NCBI GenBank assembly: GCA_905250115.1
Contig: CAJNOI010000009.1
Location: 568,221-632,220 of the forward strand
Length of the DNA: 64,000 nucleotides
Source: Adineta steineri
Taxonomy: Eukaryota; Rotifera; Eurotatoria; Adinetida; Adinetidae
Direction: 5' to 3'
Every line of letters begins with the position of its first letter. The stretch's first letter is position 1. Position numbers and translations under genes: made by a program. Positions 39,298 through 52,783 of the stretch are shown piece after piece. The notes under the pieces were generated by a model. That model was not told the origin of the DNA and searched no databases. It saw only the letters and a list, made by a program, of their open reading frames with translations.

Positions 39298-40365
39298 ATG
39301 GTTAAACTACGAAATTTACTTCAATTAATTCCTCGTCGTTATTCTTATTATCTATATTTCATTTGTTTCTTATGTTCACTGATCTTTCTGGTTTATCATT
39401 ATGATCATATAGAAAAATTAGAAGTAGAAAAAACTATTATTGATAGTAGTAATGATTTCGATTTATATGATGATGATGATATGTTATTCAATTGTCCATC
39501 TGAAATACAATTTAATATTAAAAATCGTCAGCATTTAGCTATTATTATTGCTCCTAAACTTGTTCCATTTCTATGGAAAAATTTTCGTGCATTACTATGT
39601 ACTGGTGTTGACGTATATGTTATGTTCAATGAAGTTTTTAACATTAGTTCATCATTTCGAGGAGATAATTTTCCAGCATGTATAAAACGAAGTACACGTT
39701 CTTATACACATCGTTTTCTATTTGTTACAAATGAAAAACTTGAAAAATATGGTGTAAGTTATATGACAAAATATCCAACAATCAGATATACTTCATTAGA
39801 CCGTGCAATTGTTTGGTTATATCATCGTAAATCTTTGACAACTGTATGGTTAATGAATTATGGTGTTCAATGGTATCATATAAATAATATAACATATCTG
39901 TTCGATATTTATACATCTGATACAACTGATATTTTATGTGAAGGTATTGTTGAAACAAATTCAACACGCTGGAAACAATGGCCACAGAATCAATCCGATA
40001 TATTTCCAAAATCATATTGGATTGGTACATTTAATCCACTTGTTCGTTATTCTCGACGTTTACTTTTTCATCATTATAAATATATGCAATTAATACATAA
40101 AAATCGGCTACATTATGAAATAGATACAAATTTTCGTTTTCATGAATTTATTATGGGTACAATTGCTAATATTGAACAATTATCTATTGCTGTATTTAAT
40201 CAAAAAATTGATTTTCTTCATTTAAGTCTTGGTGATTATAATACAACATTTATATTATTTTTACTTCGACAAGGAAAACATATTATACATCCAATTACAT
40301 ATGATAGTATATTAACTAAATATTCAATTAATCATATAGTTAAATTAATAAATAATAATAATTAG
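39298..40365 (+). CDS. Type II membrane glycosyltransferase-like protein, single exon
   Basis: An intact 355-residue frame. A short basic N-terminus (MVKLRNLLQLIPRRYS) and a membrane helix at ~17-34 (YYLYFICFLCSLIFLVYHY) give the signal-anchor layout of Golgi enzymes, followed by an acidic stem (DLYDDDD). The luminal domain has IIIAPKLVPFLWKNF, TTVWLMNYGVQWYH (the place where distant glycosyltransferase-like proteins have a WxxExD-type strand), WIGTFNPLVRYSRR and RFHEFIMGTIAN, plus several N-glycosylation sites. The ordered blocks recall uncharacterised GT-A-like proteins, but no clear DxD metal motif is visible, so activity is unproven. It lacks introns, unlike most neighbours. Confidence 0.55.
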   Translation: MVKLRNLLQLIPRRYSYYLYFICFLCSLIFLVYHYDHIEKLEVEKTIIDSSNDFDLYDDDDMLFNCPSEIQFNIKNRQHLAIIIAPKLVPFLWKNFRALLCTGVDVYVMFNEVFNISSSFRGDNFPACIKRSTRSYTHRFLFVTNEKLEKYGVSYMTKYPTIRYTSLDRAIVWLYHRKSLTTVWLMNYGVQWYHINNITYLFDIYTSDTTDILCEGIVETNSTRWKQWPQNQSDIFPKSYWIGTFNPLVRYSRRLLFHHYKYMQLIHKNRLHYEIDTNFRFHEFIMGTIANIEQLSIAVFNQKIDFLHLSLGDYNTTFILFLLRQGKHIIHPITYDSILTKYSINHIVKLINNNN

Positions 40366-40510
40366 CTAAAATGTATTTATTTATTTATTTTAAGGAAAAT
40401 ATTTACAATTAGATAAAACGCATGTATATAGTTTTATTAAATGACATAGAATATGATTAAAAAAAAGAAATGATACCGAAAAAGCCAGCCCTATTATGTC
40501 AATATTCAGT

Positions 40511-41164
40511 TTATTCTTTGGTTTCATCATTGTTTATATCTGTAGTTTTTTCCAGATTATCTTCATCTAAGATTTTTTCAGTTTTTATCTCTAAAAACAA
40601 ACATATGTTAATCGATAAAAATATTCAATCATTGATTGATTATAATATATAACTCAGTAAAAGAGATATAATCTATATGTTGTCCTTTGATCACGCAAGA
40701 AACTATACGTTTTATGAAGGCCGATTAAATCTCTATAGAGCGTTGATTTTTTAATTAAATTACTGACAAACATTCTCTTAAGTCAGGGATATACATAAAG
40801 AGATTATAATTTTTAATATACCTTTAGTATTATCCATTTTATTTGATATAATTAAATCTAAATCTTCTATTGTAATTTGTTTAAGAAATAATTGTAATTT
40901 TTCATGTTCAATTGCGTTTAAAAAATCTATATAATCTCCGCAACATTTTTCTTCTTTAAATATTTGTGGTAAAATAACTTTACCATCTTCAGATTTTTTT
41001 CCCGTATCAATAACAAAATTTCTATCATGTTCATTTTCTGGTGCAGCAATATCAATTGCTTCATAATCATATTTCCATGAGCTAAGTACAGAAAAGACAT
41101 GTATTTGCCCGTAACGTATATCACGACGACCAGTTGTTGAAATAAAATATACACGTAATACCAT
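40511..41164 (-). CDS. SH3BGRL: SH3BGRL-family thioredoxin-fold protein
   Basis: Two exons on the minus strand (40822-41164, 40511-40590) encode 140 residues. The first ~100 residues follow human SH3BGRL/SH3BGRL3: MVLRVYFISTTGRRDIRYGQ, YDYEAIDIAAPEN, and the PQIF motif in ILPQIFKEEKCCGDYIDFLNAIE. These proteins have a glutaredoxin-like fold without the CxxC active site; here too there is no CPxC. The second exon adds a short acidic tail (EIKTEKILDEDNLEKTTD), consistent with the Glu-rich ends of the family. Likely a small cytosolic adaptor. Confidence 0.85.
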
Positions 41165-41982
41165 TATTATTATTATATTTTAATAAATTTAAACGATACA
41201 CAATTGACTAATAATCAATCATACAAAATAAGGAACATTGTATTGTACGTGTTTGTTTACTTGTTATAAGAAGAATCATCAACTAAACATCAAACGAGAA
41301 AAAGAAGAAAAGACATGAGCAATATCTACAACTGCAGGCTATAGCCTTCCTTGCTTTTTTTCTCTCTCTCCCTCTCCTTCTGATATCCAATATTAGATAG
41401 AGAAAATACAACCTCTCTTTTCCGTCCTTTCCCGTCTGCGTTAGTGAAAGCAATATTAACTATGCGATTTTCTCAGATGTATACATAGAATGCATTGCGC
41501 TACGTAATGATATTCTTCTTCGACAAGGTCGAACGATCTTATACTCATCTGTACAGCTTACAGATGTATATAAATTATGATCGTCTTCGTCTAAGAGAAT
41601 AGATAGAAATAAATGACGGCTATTTTTGAACCATAACTAGGTCATTTTCGAGAGAAAAAATATATAGATATAGAACTTCACTAGTGTATAGTTTCAGACG
41701 AGAAAAATAGATAGATGACAAGGATATATTTTATGAAGGCCATATGTAAGTGTATACAAAAAGAAATTCTTCAAGGTGCAATTATATAACGTTTTGGCAC
41801 TTCATTAAAGGTAAACCAATCAGAAGTAATAATCAACAAATCCTAAGAATAGATTCAAATTTTTTTTCTTATATTTATTATAAAATAACATAATATTAAT
41901 GAGATCGATTGAAATTATCTATTAGTAACAATAATGAAAAATTATTAAACATCTAATAAAATATGACATTTTATTCGAATTA
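41165..41982. other. Intergenic, no gene seen
   Basis: Spacer of ~800 bp between two minus-strand genes, with pyrimidine-rich runs (TCTCTCTCCCTCTCC near 41362) and otherwise AT-rich. It should include the SH3BGRL-like promoter. Confidence 0.4.
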
Positions 41983-43154
41983 TCATAAATCTTGTTTATT
42001 CGATGTTTCATCAAGAGAATTAAGTTTCATTCGATCTTTCCATCTCAATCGTTCTCGTTTACAACTACCATATTTTAAATTATAACTATCCGATGTTATA
42101 CATGTCCATTTTTTTGGTTGACGAAGCCATTGGATTATTTCTGGTTCAGTTTGACCAAATATAGTACTTATATGTATTGCTTCAATTTCTTCAGCAGTTA
42201 ATTTTGATTGTTGATCAATTTTTTCCGATTCATACAAACATAATGTTCCCAGTTGACAATCTAATTGAGGAACCGAATCTAATTCATGAGCAAAATTAAA
42301 TATCGGTGGTATTTGTAATTGTTTTATTTTATCTGTAAATAAATCTGAATAATAAATATTAATAATATCTTCAACTCCTGTTGCAGAAAATGTAATTGCT
42401 GGCCAATTAAAATATATAGCTAATACAATAGCATATAAACCTCCTGAACTAAAACCACTAAATATATATTTAATATGATGTTTATCTTTATAATGTAATT
42501 GAATTTGATTAAACATAGAAATTGCTTGTGGTAAATAATCAAGACCAAATTGTTGTCGTACAAAACGAAGCATAGATGAAATGGTTGATGCACCAAAAAC
42601 TTCTTTATTACCTTGCAGACGATCAACAGTAGCAGCTGGTCCAAATAAACTCATCATTTCATTCATTTCATCTGTTAAAACTGAATCATGTTCTTGATGA
42701 CGTATAATAATAAATACATTATGATTTTGATTTTTGTCAATTTTCTAAATAAAGAAAAATGAATTAAAATAGTTTTTTCGTCTAAAAAAACAGCTACCTC
42801 TTTTTCAAATACTTTCAAATGAAATCCTTTTATTCCTAAAGATGGATATGTATTTGAAATAAATGATTGATCGATGTCATCATATACTAAACCATGAATT
42901 TGTTTAATTTCAGTATAATTGTTCAATACTTGAGATAGACAAACATTCGTTTCATGATAATTATTTTTATATCGTGATGGAAATGTATTTGCTAAACATG
43001 CAAGATCAATAACGGATTCTGGAAATTTTAAACCAGTTTCAGATTCATATTTTGGTACGAAGTTTTGTTCATGTGATGACACATATTTCGTTGTTAAGAA
43101 ACTAGCAAGAGCTGTAGCAAAAAAATACTTTATACGAAGTGAATATGAAGTCAT
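41983..43154 (-). CDS. Secreted class 3-like lipase (alpha/beta hydrolase)
   Basis: Two exons on the minus strand (42798-43154, 41983-42744) give 372 residues. The N-terminus MTSYSLRIKYFFATALASF is a plausible signal peptide. The second exon carries the nucleophile elbow in YIFSGFSSGGLYAIVLA (GxSxG, Ser about residue 218), followed by the strand AITFSATGVEDI and then FAHELDSVPQLD. That last block resembles the DPVPxLP Asp segment of class 3 lipases. Cysteines in the C-terminal part (CQLGTLC, WTCITSD, YGSCKRERLRW) suggest disulfides and secretion. A triacylglycerol or phospholipid substrate is likely from the fold but not determined. The catalytic His could not be placed by eye. Confidence 0.65.
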
Positions 43155-46100
43155 GGTTAATAATGAAAATATACTTATGTTGATATTACTTATAAGTCAT
43201 ATAATCATTGGATGAAATTTCAAAAACAATGTGTTTTTGAAGTAATATAATACAGATGACGCTAGGTTGGATAAATATCATATTGAATTTCTATACTGAT
43301 TTAAATTAAGAAATATTATTAACAATTTAATCATATATTTACATGGGATAAAATGAACGAGACGAGAATTCTTTAATGTTTAGTTGCTTGATTATATAAT
43401 TCATAATAATCAATATTATATCAATGGATAAAAGATATAATAGGAATAATTACGATATTATGTAATCGAAATAGTCTATTAAAATATTTTCAATAGATAA
43501 CAAACAAACTATCTCATGTCAGATATATCCATATATTGTTAACTAGAAAACAAAAATATCCGATGGTTAGTTTCAGTCAACTAGTGATTTACTTATATCG
43601 ATCTTTCAATAATTAACACGTTGTCGAATAAAATTTTAAATCAGTTTGTATTTTTCCCCGTTGCTCATTGTTAAATATGTAAACATACTAGAGGCTATAA
43701 ACCACAGAAGTTAAGAAGTACAGTATATTTTAAGAAAAAAAGGTCAGATTACAATTGAGATATCATTTTATAATTTACTCTAATATTTATCTAATAATTG
43801 GATGTATTTTTAATAAATTACACTAGAAGTTTAATGTTCTCTTACGTTTATATTCCATTATTAATTAGCTTTTACCGGTTTCTTTACTTTCATCTTCCGT
43901 TAAATGTCTGGCTTTTCTCACCTTGACAATGTCTACCAAACTCTCATTTAATTGTACTTATAACCTTTAAAAATAGGAATGATAATAGTGAAAACATTCT
44001 CAATATTGTGGATACTTTTTTATATCTAAATAACATGTCCTGTATTAAAATGTTCGAAACTTACTGCTTACAAATTTGAAAATCGTAAATGTATTGCTCA
44101 GTGTATTATAATAATGTTTTTCATATCATAGAATTCATTTAACTAGAAGCGATGCAATTATACTAATCATCCATTTAATTTTTGTGTGAGTAGATTTTAT
44201 CTATTATACTCATTCGAAAAGGACTGAGAAAAGTCATCTTTGTGACTAAAATTTCGAAATTCCAACAAATAATGAACAGGTTTAAAATAATTAATTAATA
44301 TTGCGAGAATTTATCACATTCTATTAGTTATAAGCATTGATAAATATATTTAAATTAGTTTTATTTTTATTTTTAATCATATTGTATTTCAATAAAACAC
44401 TATTGACATAGAACTCGTCATCACATAATTAAGACAGACAAAAATGAGTTTTGTTTCAATAGCAGACGTATTATGCCGGTACGCGTTTATCGCTTTTTAA
44501 TATTAATCAATGTCTGAACACGAATAGATGATCAATATTTTATTCAATTGGTATGATCTTATCATACAAAGAGCAGTATTGAGATATGAAAAAAAGAGCA
44601 TCCTTCATTGCTATTTATGCAATATATTCTCCGTTTGGGAGTATTTCAGATTTAAATGTGTTATCATTCTCAAAGGATTATTTTATAAAGTTGATCATTA
44701 GCATCATCATTGCTATAATTGTATTTGGTTTCATAATTTCATTGTTTTAAAAAGAAAAAAGAATAAGCAATCCGAACTATAATATTATGTTAAAATATAA
44801 GTTGTTCAAATTAATTTAACTATCAGACCACGGATTGTTTTTATTAAATAAAACTGTATGTGATATTCAAAATACCATAATTGGTTGTGATATTAGTTTG
44901 ACAATGATTGGTACTAATGATATGGGCAAATGTTATTTAAACAAGATTTCAGAAGACTACATTTGACACAAAACAGCAGTATCCAATATGTCAGTGCTGG
45001 GTCATGTAATTTTGTCGTACCACTACTAGAACGTAAAAACAACATCAGTACCTAGTGAATATCACAACGAAGTTTGTTTTTAGTTAAAATGTGTTTAGCC
45101 TCCTTACTGCATTTGATAAATCTTAATATCGATCTCGATTATTCTACATATGGAGAATCAATAATAATTCATAATAACATCATCTGATATTTCAATTATC
45201 ATCTCTGTTACTCAAAAGAATATTCAGTCAAGATTTCGAAAATGAATTGATCGATTATTAACTGTAATGTTTCTTGTGTAATTTTACCATTTATAAGTCA
45301 TTAATTATAACATTTGGTCTATATTAAAAAAACATAAATCAACTGTATTACTACATTAGAGAAGAAAATTTCCTAAAATATCATATTATATAACGAATCA
45401 TCACTTTTGTTATTAAATATTTTTCAAGCAATAGTACAATTGATTGTGTTATGACTATATTTTTAGCAACTATTTATCATACATATAAATAGTCTAAGAA
45501 ATAAAAACATTTATGTATATTATTAGTTCGAGATGATTATATGATAACAAGTATTTCTATTCTCTCTTCTTCTTTTTTTTATTAATAATCTGAGTTTTAA
45601 TTGTTAACGTGAACATATGGTTCTTTGTTTACCAAACACTTTGAAGTAGACATTCAATAACATGAATTATACATATATGATAATTAATAGAATAATAAAA
45701 ACTTTATCTAGTTTCAATATTGTTTGTAAATTTAGAAACGATTTGTTATAGTTAATATATGAAAAAAAAAGAAATTACTATATCTGTTTTATGAATGACA
45801 TTGTAATGTCTCGTTTAGTCTAGAATAGATTGACAATGTCTGTCTTTCCTACCATTAGAAGAAAATTGACTTTTATTCGATACATCAATAAAAATATCCC
45901 ACTGTCAATAAACTACAAGCAAAACATGTATTAATCTAGAGATAATAAGATTTCCTGTATAACAAAAGAGTACTATAATGATGTTGAAATGACACTAACG
46001 AAGAGAAGTATAAATATGATTAGTTTAATGAACAAGATCTTATTAGTTCAACTAATCTTATTCTTTCTCTAATCATATAGTTAACCTTCACATACCATAT

Positions 46101-48067
46101 ACATTTTTACTTTTTCATTGTTCAGTATCCTATGAATAAATATATATAAAGAAAAGTATGATACTTTTAGCAAATAAATATCATTTTCATTTCTATTATT
46201 ATTATTCTTATTGAAGCTTATCTATCTCATAGAAACATTAAATATCAATGGCCTGCAGTCTGATTTGCTCATTGGTATAAGTGTCAATTTCTTTTTCTTT
46301 TCTGTTGAATATGTGTCCGTGCATGCTATTTCTTTCTCTATGCTGTTTAATTCGTCGTATAATGGTTAGCAGAATGCATAGTTGACGGTTATGTTCTGTT
46401 GAGTTCGCTTGACATGTGTCACTGTGTAATGGTTACTATCATTCGACGAGGTCAAGCAATGGGGCACTCGTGCAATGAACGATAGATGAATATTTCTTTC
46501 TTTCTTTCTTTCTTTCGTTCTTTCTGCTACCATCGTTGTCATTGACTAACCTTGAATCAATTAGTAAGTGAATAATTTTTTCTATCACAATATGATAAAT
46601 CTTGCTCAATTCTTTTTTTATGTTTTATTCTATGCAGATGATGATTTCGATTACTCAATAAAAAAAAAGGAAAAGAAATTTGCACAATAGTAATTGATAC
46701 TCATATTGATGAAAGACAAAAAAAAATAAAGAGGAGTTGAATGAGAACATTCAACTGTATATACAAGTACGCCATAATAACGTGAAAGCAAGTATCGTCA
46801 TGGTCTACATGTACATATGTTTATCAATTTACTGTTGGCTAAAAATGATGATAAGTTGATATCATACTTATTTTGATGATTTAAAGAAATCAAAATAAAA
46901 TATGAATGTTGTTATAGAAAGAAAAAACACATACACACACGCACACACTGTTCGATGGTAATTTAGTATTGGACACACGATTTATATTTCTGTCCTTGCT
47001 CTGTCAAAGTGATAGTAAATGATAGGAAAGAGAGGGAGAGAGAGAACAAGGCAGAAGTAGAAATAGTAATATTCGTCAGTCAAAAGATACATCGATATTT
47101 TTCTCTTCTATATAAATGGTACACATAAAATGATAGATAGATAGATAGGACACGATTAGAAGCAACATTCTTTATTGATAGAACATACATATATATTATT
47201 TTGTCATATTCATCCAATGTTTCTTTTTGGAAAATAATAAGAATAGTTTTAGTAATCATAACAATTGACTAGATAAGAATAGGTGAGTAAAACTAGCATC
47301 TTAACTATACATACATACATATGTGACTGTTATCATAATCTCTGTTGTTGTTATGAGATAAACAAAGAATAGGGATATATATATATACTAAACATCAATT
47401 ACATAATGAGAAAATGTATATAAAAAAAAACTTTATCATTATGAATTGTTCATCTTACGATAATATGTCAACTAAGTGGGATAGAAAATGAGAGGATTAA
47501 AATAAAGAACGTATTTATTTTGTTGAGTATATATATATGTGGTCATTTTACTTTTCTCGCATGTAACATTTCTTTTTTTCTGATAGATTGCCTCTAGTCT
47601 TTTCCGTTAGTATGTTTCTTTAGTTGACATTTTGCTCTTTTTCTCCTTTCCGTTTTTTTACTCAGATTGCACAATCCCAATTGTAAGATGAAGATGAGGA
47701 GGTAGACGATAGAAATAGCAAAAAAGAAGAAAACGGCATAGCTATGAATAACACAATAGCTTAAATAATGCAGAAGCAAAAAAAAAAGAAAACTATCGTC
47801 ATTCGTCACTAGAACTTTGAAGAGAATAAGTGATTAGTATTGTTTAGACTGAAAAGGTTTCAAACGTTGTTATTTCTTCTTACCATCTTAGTTCAATATG
47901 TTCGCTCTCTCTCTCTAGATACAATCGAAATTATTCTTTTATTACGATTGAAGATGTGATTGTTCATAATATATCCGATCAAATCGATTGATATAGAATT
48001 TGTTCAATTTTGATATATATCTATACATTTTATTTTAGTTATGATTATTACATAACGAATAATAATT
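43155..48067. other. 4.9-kb gene-poor stretch with microsatellites
   Basis: No reading frame longer than noise on either strand. Contains simple repeats: (TTTC)n near 46496-46525, (CA)n-like near 46927-46948, (GATA)n near 47130-47148, short (TA)n near 47380-47390 and 47528-47537, (CT)n near 47906-47919. Around 46348-46445 are two TATAATGGTTAG / TGTAATGGTTAC words that loosely recall a tRNA A box, but no cloverleaf forms. Otherwise nothing recognised. It may hold long-range regulatory sequence for flanking genes. Confidence 0.5.
46496..46525. repeat. (TTTC)n microsatellite
   Basis: Several TTTC units in tandem with one TTCG variant, in the gene-poor stretch upstream of the coiled-coil gene. 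Confidence 0.8.
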
Positions 48068-51000
48068 ATGAGTATATTAGTAAAATTAAAGAACAAACTT
48101 CAAGATCAATCAGTATATGAAGTAAAGAACAAAAAATCTTTTCTTTTTTTTTAATAATTTTTCTTATTTTAGACAAAGCTTCGTGAATTTGATGAATGTA
48201 TGTTACTTCTTAGAAATGAGAATGTTGAACTACACAAACGTATTGATCAGCTCGAGGCATTGGTAAATAAATATATATTAGTTATGTTTCATATCAGTAT
48301 ATACTTTTCTTTTTTTTTATATCAATTAATAAATAGTGTAAAACAAGTGTCGTCAACACTCAACAAACACATTTTTTTGACGAACATGTTCGAGAACTTG
48401 AACAAGAAAATGGACGATTGTTTACTGAAAATCAATGTCAACGAGAAGAATATATAAGATTTTTGGATAAACTATCAACTATGGTTATTAGAACAGCTGT
48501 CATGCAAGAGGTTAGAATAAAATGAATATGATTTGCATACTTCTTTCATTCAATTGAAGGACAGGCAATATCATGCTAGAATATAATGAAGCAATCTGTA
48601 ATTAATTATTAAAAAAGACTTTTGATTTCGTAATCTACTTGATTGCTATTTTCTAACAACTTCAACAGACTGTAACAGCATATGTCTTGCAACAAATATT
48701 TCTCCTTTCTTCCTTCTTCTTCTTTTCTATTGATGATAGTTAATGGTGCGCGGTCAGCAATCATGGATCGTAGCAGTTATTATTTCTGTCGGGGAAAACG
48801 GACGTAATAAGAAAGAAATCTCCGGACGTAACTTCTTCTTCTTCTTCTTTATTTGAGCATTTTCATAAAAATAGTTAATCGATTGAGAAATATTTTTAAT
48901 GAATCAAGACAAGGTAATTTAATACTGACCGTTGTGCAAGTTATTATGATAAATTAATTCTAAGTTGAAAGAAGACAAACTATTAGACACGATGCCGACG
49001 ACGACGACGACGAGACAACTCATCTTCATATAATACTCTTTGTCAAGTAGTCAACACACAACTCAGATTACCGTCTGTTACTAGACAGGTCATACTATTA
49101 TTCTTTGAATAAATAATCAAGCACTACCCATCTCTCGGTGAATTTTCAAATTCAATGTTATATGTTCCTTTGGGATCTTTTTCTCTTTCATCAATTCATC
49201 TTCATTCATGTTAATGTACTCTATAGAATAGGTACAGTTCAAGAACATATATATATATAGAGAGAGAAATGACTAATGGATTCCTTCTTTATTCATAATA
49301 TTCTCTTTTTTTATTTTTAAGAATATTCGTAAAGAATGTTCATCAATATATCATGTTATTGAAAAATTATCATCTTTAACAACAAATAGTATTGAAAATA
49401 AGCATCAATATGATATAATTATGAAAGAAACAAGAGAAAATTTATCGCTACAAAATTTAAATAAATCTTTGGAAATGATTTGTAATCTTGAAAAATTAAT
49501 AAAAAATGATAATGAAGTTATTCGATCATCATCAAATTCATCATCATCGTCATCGTCATCATCATCATCAACAACTCATTGTTCAATTTCAACATCAGAT
49601 AGTTGGACAATTGATTTCGTAAGTTTTTTTTTGGATAATTAAATTTTCAAGGAAAAAACATTTTTCTTTATAGAAGGGCAAGAAGATTCAAAATTTAATT
49701 TCAGATACATCAATAAGTAAATATTTCTAAAAGAATCAATCATAAATTTACATTAATTTTTTTATAGACGAATCAGAACAGCAACAAATTCTTCAACGAT
49801 CAGAAACATTTATAATTTCCAAACTACCTACATCTCTCCCAATAACAGTAAATAATCATAATGTCGAACATTGTCCAATAACTCGAACAACAGTTACTAC
49901 ATCATCTATTATCCGTCCATCAAGACTTCCTTGTCGTCGTTCAAATCCAAAAACACCACCATCGAATAATAATAATAACGATTCGTCATTATCAACATCG
50001 AAATTACCTATTCGAACAACATCTTCATTAAATCGACAACAAATTTCTACGAAAAAATCTAATATTCCAACACCGATTACATCGAAAATAAAGAAAGATA
50101 CAACAGAAATATCTAATTATTCATTCAATAATACAACAATAAAGAATATAATTCAACCACCTTCAATTATTCAATCTCTATCAGATAAAACACGATCTTA
50201 TTCGGCTACACCAACTATGACGAATAATACAAATACTTCTACTTCATCTCCATTAAGTAAATGTACGAGAACAACAATCAATACAATAAAATCTAATGGT
50301 TCTATTAAACAAATGAATTCAACATCGAGTGAATCGAGCATTGAAGAACAACAGAAACAAATGAATAAGTTATTACCTATTGTACAAGATGAAGGATATT
50401 CTACATGGTCTTCAGTTGATGTAAAAGATGATGCAATCAAGATAAATACAAAGAAAAATGAAATTAATGATCGACAGAAAAATATTGGACTTGTTAAAAC
50501 TTGGCTGGACGATTCATCAAATAGACAATGTTTGGAAAAACCGGTGAAAGAAGGTATTAGTTTAAAAAAAAATATTTAGAAACGTTTTTTTCATTGTTTC
50601 ACAAAATAATCTCATGTGTATTTATAATAAGATGTTAGAATTTTTTGTGCGAACGAATAGAATATTCTATGGACAAAATAAGATGTGTAATCTATTAGTT
50701 ATGATAATCGATTAAATGTCACAAGTGTTTTCGATAATGTTGTTTTTCACAGCAGGTGTAATTTAAAAAATCCTATGTGTTTTCTAGGACATTCTGCATT
50801 TTTCTTCTAATTAACATTGAAGAACACATCATTAACGAGAGATTTAATAAAATAAACAAATATAAAAAATTAGCACGTAGAAAGTATAGAGGATAAACAG
50901 TCATCAAAATTAATATAGACTTATTATTTTTCTTTTTCTTTTTTTGTTGGGATGTTTATATTCTCAAGCCGTCAAATCTAAACAACTACTAAATGTAGAT

Positions 51001-52172
51001 AATTAGTGTCTGAGATCCCTATCTAATTAGTACATGTATACAAGGACGTTAAGATACTTCAACTCAATAACAGCATTTATTTTTAAGCTTTTACGTTAAA
51101 AAGAGAACTTTATCTGAAAGTCAATTACTTTCTATACATTATTGTTTATTTTCTAGTTGAAAATGATAAACTTGAACAATTCACACAAGATCTATCTGAC
51201 GGTTCATTAGTTTTATGTCCATTTGTTCGTACTCGTTGTTCAAGTATCGCTCCTATTCCTCTTACATCAACACCAACAAAAGATATTTCACTTGATAGCC
51301 TTAATAGTCCAGGTTCAAAAGGTGATACAACTATATCATCATCATCATCTTCATCAACATCGACATCGTCATCATCATCAATATTTTCTTGTTCTGAAAC
51401 ATTTGAAAAGATACTTGCTATACAAACATTATCAAATATTACAGATGATATTGCTGATACAACTAGTTCAGCATCATCGACATTTAATATGTCAGAATAT
51501 ATTGAAGATCATTTTATTGATCAAGATGATATAACTAGTGATGAACGATCATCATTAGAAACAACTATATTTGATAAAAGTAATTCATACAAACCTCAAA
51601 AACGTCTTCTATTTCCTGGTGTCTTAAATCGTTTAATATTTTTTCGTCGATTTTTTTCTGAATCTGATTTACAACGAAAACAATTTTCTATGAATGAAAA
51701 TGAAAATCAATTTCATGTTTATCATTCAAATACAATTAATGAACATTCAGTTGAAGTTCATCTAATAAATACATATGGTTCCGATACAGAATTACATGTT
51801 TGGTCACATGATTGTGCTGAACAACGAAGATTTCTTAATGAACGACAACATTATCAACATTTAGAAAATCCAATTGAAGAAAAACAATTCAATCATGATG
51901 ATCAACAATTAGCTGTTGAACGTCAAATGTTACTTCAACAAATATTTGAATATCCATGGTTATTACAAGAAAATGATCTTGATCGAACAACTGGCTTATC
52001 ATCAATAAATACTGAACAATCATTATTATCACCTGCAGATAATGTCATTGTTCCATCTCATAATCCAGATTTTTATCAATTATGTGCATTAACAAATAGT
52101 AGTTCATTTGTTTTATCTCATGATACGAATATAAAACATACTACTGCGTCTACAACATCATCTTTTGTATAA
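48068..52172 (+). CDS. Ser/Thr-rich coiled-coil protein of unknown family
   Basis: Seven exons (48068-48121, 48173-48262, 48337-48510, 49322-49618, 49674-49716, 49768-50553, 51157-52172) join in frame to 819 residues. The N-terminal ~200 residues form coiled coils (DECMLLLRNENVELHKRIDQ; VRELEQENGRLFTENQCQRE), followed by a poly-Ser run and a long Ser/Thr/Pro-rich basic middle part. Ordered islands follow: IVQDEGYSTWSSVDVK, LVKTWLDDSS and KRLLFPGVLNRLIFFRRFFSESDL, then a Gln-rich C-terminus with RQMLLQQIFEYPWLLQEND. There is no membrane segment. The layout recalls cytoskeleton- or microtubule-associated scaffolds, but I cannot name the family. Two introns (48511-49321 and 50554-51156) are 600-810 bp, unlike the usual ~50 bp. 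Confidence 0.75.
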
Positions 52173-52783
52173 AACAAATAAATAAACCTTCTTTTTTTTT
52201 AAAAAAAAGTAGAATGATAAATTAGTTGTGCTTTTTTTTCTATTGAATATTAAAAGAAAATTTAATATAAATAAATGTAGCATCAATTTTATGAACTGAT
52301 CATTTATTCTTTCTACATTGAATTTTCAAGGAAATTTATTGATCAAATAGACAAACGTACGTTTTGAATGCAGAGTTTGGTAAATATTTTCTTCTAAGGC
52401 CTATTCAGTTATATTTTATTTCTTTGAATTTGTTATTTTAACCAAATAATATCGAAAGAATCGATAATTTATGTACAAAAGAGTCATGTTTTTTGTTATG
52501 TTGAATGTAATTATCAAGGATATTTTCTTGTTAAAATTTAAGATTATGAATTCAAAATTTTACAAGAAAAAATCGAATTGAACGTATTCATTCTAACTAA
52601 GAAATTGATAATTAACATTTAAAGTTTTTTTGAAACTACGTTTGGAATAATTATTTAAATTTCTCTTTACAATAACAAAAAACACATATTGACTCACAAA
52701 TTGTTTAGCTCTCTCTCTCGTCTACTTCTTCGAAAAAAAACTAACATACATTCATTACAAAAACCGACCTTCAAAACAACATC
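52173..52783. other. Intergenic, no gene seen
   Basis: AT-rich spacer with homopolymer runs; presumably 3' UTR of the coiled-coil gene and promoter of the Ly6-like gene. Confidence 0.4.

Noticed and set aside
46348..46445. tRNA-like words (TATAATGGTTAGCAG and TGTAATGGTTACTATC) suggesting a tRNA or tRNA-derived SINE
   Set aside because: No acceptor stem or T-arm pairing could be drawn and the B-box match is poor, so I do not call a tRNA.
43155..48067. Hidden gene or CRISPR-like array in the gene-poor stretch
   Set aside because: No regularly spaced repeats and no coding signal; only ordinary microsatellites.
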